From contig JAJRVS010000230.1 of assembly GCA_024277195.1 (NCBI GenBank), positions 1 through 45,656 of the forward strand: 45,656 bases of DNA. The letters run 5' to 3'. This stretch comes from Verrucomicrobiota bacterium. GTDB lineage: Bacteria > Verrucomicrobiota > Verrucomicrobiia > Verrucomicrobiales > DEV007. The position numbers were made by a program, and so were the translations under genes. The stretch's first letter is position 1, and every line of letters begins with the position of its first letter. A model generated the notes under the pieces. It did not search any database. It was given only the letters and a program-made list of their open reading frames with translations, and was not told the origin of the DNA. Shown one piece after another: positions 42,601 through 45,656 of the stretch.

Positions 42601-43695
42601 AGCGGTGCCATTGGTAATCACAGTGGAAACACAACGATCACCCAGGCCAATGACGTGGTGTTCACCGGGCAAAATGCCTACGTGCAATTGGGTCAGGGCG
42701 GGGTGAATGCCAATGGTAATCACAGTGGGACTACAACACTGACACAAGTCAATGACGTGATATTTACGGCGGGGAGAGGGCTGAATGCATACGCGCAGTT
42801 GGGTCAAGGGGGGGCGGGTGCTTTTGGCGACCATAGTGGGACTACGACGATCAGCCAGGCGAATGATATTAGCTTCCAGGTTGCGAATGGGCCTCTCAGG
42901 GGTTACGCGCAGTTGGGACAGGGTGGGATTTTTGCCGAGGGCAACCATAGCGGAAACATCAACGTGACCCATAGCGGAAACTTATTGCTTTCAAGCCTCA
43001 ACACTACAAATCAATATGCCCTGATCGGCAACGGGGATGAACTGGGTGACGTGGACGCAGTTAATGCGGTGAGCGGTGACGTGAGGGTGCGCACGGGTGG
43101 GAGTGCGACGCTAGTTAACAACGCTTTCATTGGTAATCTTATCGATCCGGATGGAAGTTATACCAGTGGTAATACCTTCATCGGGGTAGGGAGCATCGGT
43201 GGTTCCGAACTGCTCACAGCAGATGCCAACAGTGGTTTTTTCAGTGCGCCTACGGGACAACTTCGTTTTTACATCCCTGGTGTTTTGAATAACCAGATTG
43301 CCGCCGGGGCTTCTTTAAACGGAACCCTCGCCTCAGGGCCGGGGATTACCCCCAACGCACAAGGACTGTATACCTTTGGATTGGGGCCCTATAGTTTAGT
43401 GGATCCTGGCAATTTTGCTTTTTATACACTAGGTATCGCTCCTGTAACACCAATCGCTAGGATCACAGGAGGCAACAACTTGCCAGACGCGGTAGTTTTA
43501 CCTGCTATTGGGAAGGACTTGTCTGCGGCTTCCTTTCCGCAGGACATTCGTTTGATCCGACCGGTGGTGTTTGAAAGAGATTCGTGGTGGCAATGGCCAG
43601 AGTATCGTATTGGTGGGTTTGTAGATTTTCTGCCCAATGCTTCGATGTATACCCTGGGAAGCTTTGAGCTGGAGGAGGAGGAGGAGGGGGAATAA
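39643..43695 (+). CDS. Filamentous-haemagglutinin-like two-partner-secretion exoprotein
   Basis: A 1350-residue exported protein (signal peptide to about residue 31, AVQPGVYG-NPT). The N-terminal TPS domain (about 33-150) shows WGEFSISAGELTQFIQPGS, ALNRVMGALPSSIQGQL and INPNGVLIGPGG, the pattern that is recognised by a TpsB outer-membrane transporter. A beta-helix follows with many GGNGGGFV-type turns. Residues about 830-1115 hold eight near-identical 37-residue repeats starting YAQLGQGG. The C-terminus is non-repetitive and ends in an acidic tail (ELEEEEEGE). No TpsB gene is in the window. It is likely an adhesin or surface fibre. A close paralog starts 221 bases after its stop. Confidence 0.88.
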   Translation: MNAAPSFMPLRWRLLASVLIVAMAVQPGVYGNPTAPVIRSGAAEFNFDNPAHLLIQQGSDKLIVDWGEFSISAGELTQFIQPGSGSAALNRVMGALPSSIQGQLQANGRVLLINPNGVLIGPGGRVDTAGFIASTLDVSDADFLAGGDLRFQGNSLAKVVNLGTINAIGGGDIFLIAREVVNAGTLNAPEGTVGLAAGQQIVIAAQGEERVAILPEGQEGSVTNSGTIAAATAELKASGGNEYALAVNNTGLVRAKGFENRGGRIYLSVGGGKGRIVNTGTLKTRMADNSGGLVQITHAGEEAGAGVDIGGSIDVKGDVGSGGMVLVTAPGIHVLEGASIDASGKVNGGQIALYSAGNEGTMIDGSLVADGSSGDGGFIHVTGSFIGLGANGLISAKGGNGGGFVLLGADPEDGSGQVQSSQIVLAPGSRISANGVSGDGGMVLINGARDGDVMLGGEISASSQSGVGGQVMAFGGDVTLGGTALIDAGGYRGGGQVYIGGGDRGRDAIKPNTQNTSVAEGALILANATGAGAGGRVVLWADRLMDFQGSIENRGAGGGAGGFAEVSGMEYLGFNGTVDTGGGNLLLDPYSYIIGAAEAGNIVTALGLNNVIIDTTMDVASYGSSGVNTDPGDITVNSAILYDSTFDLTFMAMGDANFNSSVQNRNATGGDINIVAGWDGTTPYNTAAFVVEDVTATTLFGGSMGSVVIGDGTQSAGVAVGSRSGNTNVFGYDVSLQGGTGAGADGRFAQLGFQVSDQGVAYIVEGGITVHALNDVSATGGDTSQFNYAQIGHVGADQNLSGTIEASASSVIELSVGNDVVFAGGAGSLSYAQLGQGGVSASGDHSGTTTLTQANNVSFSGGAGLRSYAQLGQGGLGARGNQSGITTLVQVNDVSFSGGLGLRSYAQLGQGGRVAIGNHSGTITLVQVNDVTFSGGRGAGTYAQLGQGGIFANGNQSGTTVITQANDVTFLAGRGPDSYAQLGQGGSGAIGNHSGNTTITQANDVVFTGQNAYVQLGQGGVNANGNHSGTTTLTQVNDVIFTAGRGLNAYAQLGQGGAGAFGDHSGTTTISQANDISFQVANGPLRGYAQLGQGGIFAEGNHSGNINVTHSGNLLLSSLNTTNQYALIGNGDELGDVDAVNAVSGDVRVRTGGSATLVNNAFIGNLIDPDGSYTSGNTFIGVGSIGGSELLTADANSGFFSAPTGQLRFYIPGVLNNQIAAGASLNGTLASGPGITPNAQGLYTFGLGPYSLVDPGNFAFYTLGIAPVTPIARITGGNNLPDAVVLPAIGKDLSAASFPQDIRLIRPVVFERDSWWQWPEYRIGGFVDFLPNASMYTLGSFELEEEEEGE
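42130..42990 (+). repeat. Eight tandem 111-base repeats inside the exoprotein
   Basis: Units start at 42130, 42241, 42352, 42463, 42574, 42676, 42787 and 42901. Seven are 111 (one 102, one 114) bases; the last is partial. Each encodes YAQLGQGG-x5-GN/DHSG-TTT-hTQ-x-NDVxF-x6 (about 37 residues). The repeats vary at fixed positions, so this is a protein domain array, not a recent slippage product. Confidence 0.85.
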
Positions 43696-43833
43696 TTGTT
43701 AATGGTTAGTTATCGGTTCTTAATTAATCATTATGAACTCCTGCCGGATACTGGATTTCGGGTTGAATGCATCAATTTTCTATAAGCTAATATAGAGGAA
43801 TGCCGTTTAACATTAAGCATTGAAATCTGCTGC

Positions 43834-43915
43834 TATTAAACTAAGTTTGCCAAGTCCTACCTTTCTTGCCTCGGCGCGAAAGGTCTTTTTATTTTATATC
43901 AAAACTGTTCTCCCT
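43834..43915 (+). promoter_or_regulatory. Leader shared by the exoprotein pair, copy 2
   Basis: TATTAAACTAAGTTT (43834-43848) lies 82 bases before the ATG, as in copy 1. The hairpin here is ACCTTTC (43859-43865) / GAAAGGT (43878-43884), a perfect 7-base stem with a 12-base loop, followed by CTTTTTATTTTATATC. Stem bases differ from copy 1 but pairing is retained. A hairpin with a U tract about 25 bases before the start could end or delay transcription. Confidence 0.45.
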
Positions 43916-45656
43916 ATGCGCTTATCTCCATCGATCTCATTACATTGGCGTTTGTTGGCAAGCATACTCATTGTGGCCATGGCAGTTCAGCCGATGGCTT
44001 TTGCCAATCCGGCGGCTCCGGTGATTCGCTCGGGGGCGGCGGAGTTTAACCTTGATAATCCGGGTCAGCTGCTGATTCAGCAGGGTAGCGACAAGTTGAT
44101 CGTAGATTGGGGGGAATTCAGTATCAGCGCGGGGGAGCTGACTCAGTTTATTCAGCCGGGTAGCGGCAGTGCGGCTTTGAACCGGGTGACGGGGGCCTTG
44201 CCAAGTTCGATCATGGGGCAGTTGCGGGCCAATGGGCGCTTGTTGTTGATCAATCCCAACGGGGTGTTGATCGGTGCAGGCGGACGGATTGATACGGCGG
44301 GTTTTATTGCTTCGACGCTGGATGTCAGTGATGCGGATTTTTTGGCTGGCGGTGATTTGCGATTTCAGGGGGACTCGCTGGCGAAGGTGGTTAACTTGGG
44401 AACGATCAATGCGATCGATGGCGGTGATATATTTCTCATCGCTCGTGAGGTGGTCAATGCGGGCACTTTGAATGCGCACGAGGGAACCGTTGGACTGGCG
44501 GCGGGTCAGCAGATTGTGATTTCTGCGCAGGGTGAAGAGCGGGTGGCAATTTTGCCCGAGGGGCAGGAGGGCTCGGTGACTAATAGCGGCACGATCGCGG
44601 CGATGACGGCAGAGCTGAAGGCGGCTGGTGGCAATGAGTATGCGCTGGCAGTGAACAATACCGGATTGGTGCGGGCGAAGGGTTTTGAGAATCGTGGTGG
44701 GCGGATTTATCTTTCTGCTGGGGGTGGTAAAGGGCGCATTGTTAATACGGGGACTTTGAAAGCTCGGATGGCAGACAACAGCGGGGGCTTGGTGCAGATC
44801 ACCCATGCGGGGGAAGAGGCAGGGGCCGGGGTGGATATTGGTGGGCGGGTGGACGTGAAGGGCGATGTGGGCAGTGGTGGTATGGTGCTGGTCACTGGGC
44901 CGGGGATTCATGTATTGCCTGGAGCGCGCATTGATGCTTCGGGCAAGGTGGACGGCGGACAAATTGCGCTGCACAGCGCGGGGGACGAAGGCACGATGAT
45001 TGACGGGGCGCTGGTAGCTGACGGCAGCAGTTGGGACGGAGGGTTCATTCATGTGACCGGATCTTTTATCGGCTTGGGAGCGAATGGAGTGATCAGTGCC
45101 AACGGTGGTAATGGCGGAGGGTTTGTATTATTGGGAGCGGATCCCGAGGACGGTTCGGGTCAGATGCAGAGTTCGCAGATCGTGCTTGCGCCAGGTTCGC
45201 GGATTTCGGCGAATGGGGTGAGTGGTGATGGCGGCATGGTGTTGATCAACGCAGCGCGGGATGGCGAGGTGATGTTGGGCGGGCAGATCAGCGCGAGCAG
45301 TGATGCGGGAGTGGGCGGACAGGTGATGGCTTTTGGCGGGAATGTGAGTTTGAGCGGCACGGCGTTGATTGATGCCGGTGGTTATCGTGGTGGCGGGCAG
45401 GTGTATATTGGTGGCGGGGATCGGGGACGCGATGCGACTAAGCCCAATGCGCAGAATACCAGTGTGGCGGAGGGCGCGCTGATTTTGGCTAATGCGACGG
45501 GCGCGGGAGCTGGCGGCAGAGTGGTTTTGTGGGCGGATAGGCTAATGGATTTCCAGGGGGCGATTGAGAATAGAGGAGCGGGCGGAGGCGCGGGAGGTTT
45601 TACTGAAGTGTCTGGTCTGGAGTATTTGGGCTTTTACGGCACGGTGGATACCGGGG
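43916..45656 (+). CDS. Second filamentous-haemagglutinin-like exoprotein, 5' part
   Basis: An open frame of 580 complete codons from the ATG at 43916 to the window edge, without a stop. It begins MRLSPSISLHWRLLASILIV, a signal peptide cleaved near MAFA-NPA, and continues with the same TPS domain as the preceding gene (WGEFSISAGELTQFIQPGS, LLLINPNGVLIGAGG) and the following beta-helix. Over the shared part the proteins are above 90 percent identical by eye, with most differences scattered substitutions and no indel seen. The gene is therefore a recent tandem duplicate, or is kept similar by gene conversion. The repeat region and C-terminus lie beyond the window. Confidence 0.88.
   Translation, partial: MRLSPSISLHWRLLASILIVAMAVQPMAFANPAAPVIRSGAAEFNLDNPGQLLIQQGSDKLIVDWGEFSISAGELTQFIQPGSGSAALNRVTGALPSSIMGQLRANGRLLLINPNGVLIGAGGRIDTAGFIASTLDVSDADFLAGGDLRFQGDSLAKVVNLGTINAIDGGDIFLIAREVVNAGTLNAHEGTVGLAAGQQIVISAQGEERVAILPEGQEGSVTNSGTIAAMTAELKAAGGNEYALAVNNTGLVRAKGFENRGGRIYLSAGGGKGRIVNTGTLKARMADNSGGLVQITHAGEEAGAGVDIGGRVDVKGDVGSGGMVLVTGPGIHVLPGARIDASGKVDGGQIALHSAGDEGTMIDGALVADGSSWDGGFIHVTGSFIGLGANGVISANGGNGGGFVLLGADPEDGSGQMQSSQIVLAPGSRISANGVSGDGGMVLINAARDGEVMLGGQISASSDAGVGGQVMAFGGNVSLSGTALIDAGGYRGGGQVYIGGGDRGRDATKPNAQNTSVAEGALILANATGAGAGGRVVLWADRLMDFQGAIENRGAGGGAGGFTEVSGLEYLGFYGTVDTG

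Noticed and set aside
42130-42990. Regular 111-base repeats read as a possible CRISPR-like array
   Set aside because: Units are translated in frame, lack unrelated spacers and encode a conserved 37-residue motif.
43940-45052. Long minus-strand frame opposite the second exoprotein
   Set aside because: The plus strand is open throughout and matches its paralog; the minus frame is a shadow of the repetitive coding sequence.

Overview
The window looks like a chromosomal segment of a Verrucomicrobiota bacterium (within the Planctomycetes-Verrucomicrobia-Chlamydiae group). The grounds are a DUF1549/DUF1553 protein next to a Tat-exported DUF1501 protein, a Rhodopirellula/Verrucomicrobium-type ECF sigma factor coupled to a FecR protein, PQQ-like beta-propeller and Gfo/Idh/MocA proteins of the kind common there, an orphan excisionase-HTH/receiver protein, and dispersed arrays of small hairpins between genes. 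This placement is inferred from gene content alone. No rRNA, tRNA, CRISPR array, insertion sequence or phage gene was recognised.

Layout. 1-6.1 kb: end of an alkaline phosphatase, a large AsmA-like envelope protein on the minus strand, a YycJ-like metallo-hydrolase, then trpE and trpG. 6.1-9.2 kb: a broken small lipoprotein gene, a six-hairpin repeat element, and a minus-strand trio (beta-propeller protein, methyltransferase, small lipoprotein). 9.4-14.1 kb: a GHL10-like glycosidase split over two overlapping frames, a lipoprotein acetolactate decarboxylase, an HTH-receiver regulator, a hairpin array and a small membrane protein. 14.1-18.0 kb: a four-gene minus-strand operon, dhaK-dhaL-lsrF-like aldolase-TIM-barrel isomerase, closed by a strong terminator. 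18.2-24.8 kb: an AddB/AddA-like recombination helicase-nuclease pair plus an MmcQ/YjbR protein. 25.1-27.1 kb: a second, inverted copy of the six-hairpin element, an oxidoreductase and a tiny Arg-rich Tat-lipoprotein. 27.1-33.8 kb: DUF1501 and DUF1549/DUF1553-LamG genes divergent from an ECF sigma/FecR-DNRLRE pair, with a long palindrome between them. 33.8-39.5 kb: small membrane proteins, a MauE/DoxX-like protein, an amidase, a K+-dependent membrane pyrophosphatase and a glycosyltransferase. 39.6 kb to the end: two tandem, nearly identical genes for giant two-partner-secretion exoproteins; the second runs off the window.

How the genes work together. TrpE/TrpG form anthranilate synthase. AddA/AddB should process double-strand breaks. 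DhaK/DhaL would phosphorylate a small ketose (dihydroxyacetone or a tetrulose), and the LsrF-like aldolase/thiolase and the isomerase would act around that phosphate; the true substrate is unknown. The sigma/FecR pair probably senses an envelope or polysaccharide signal and may control the divergent DUF1549/DUF1501 genes and itself through the palindrome.

The items most worth follow-up are: the two-fold symmetric six-hairpin element found in two inverted copies; the dhaKL-lsrF-isomerase operon; the split glycosidase, whose frames would join after a -1 shift; the 20-base-arm palindrome at the sigma-factor promoter region; and the tandem exoprotein pair with its shared hairpin/U-tract leader.
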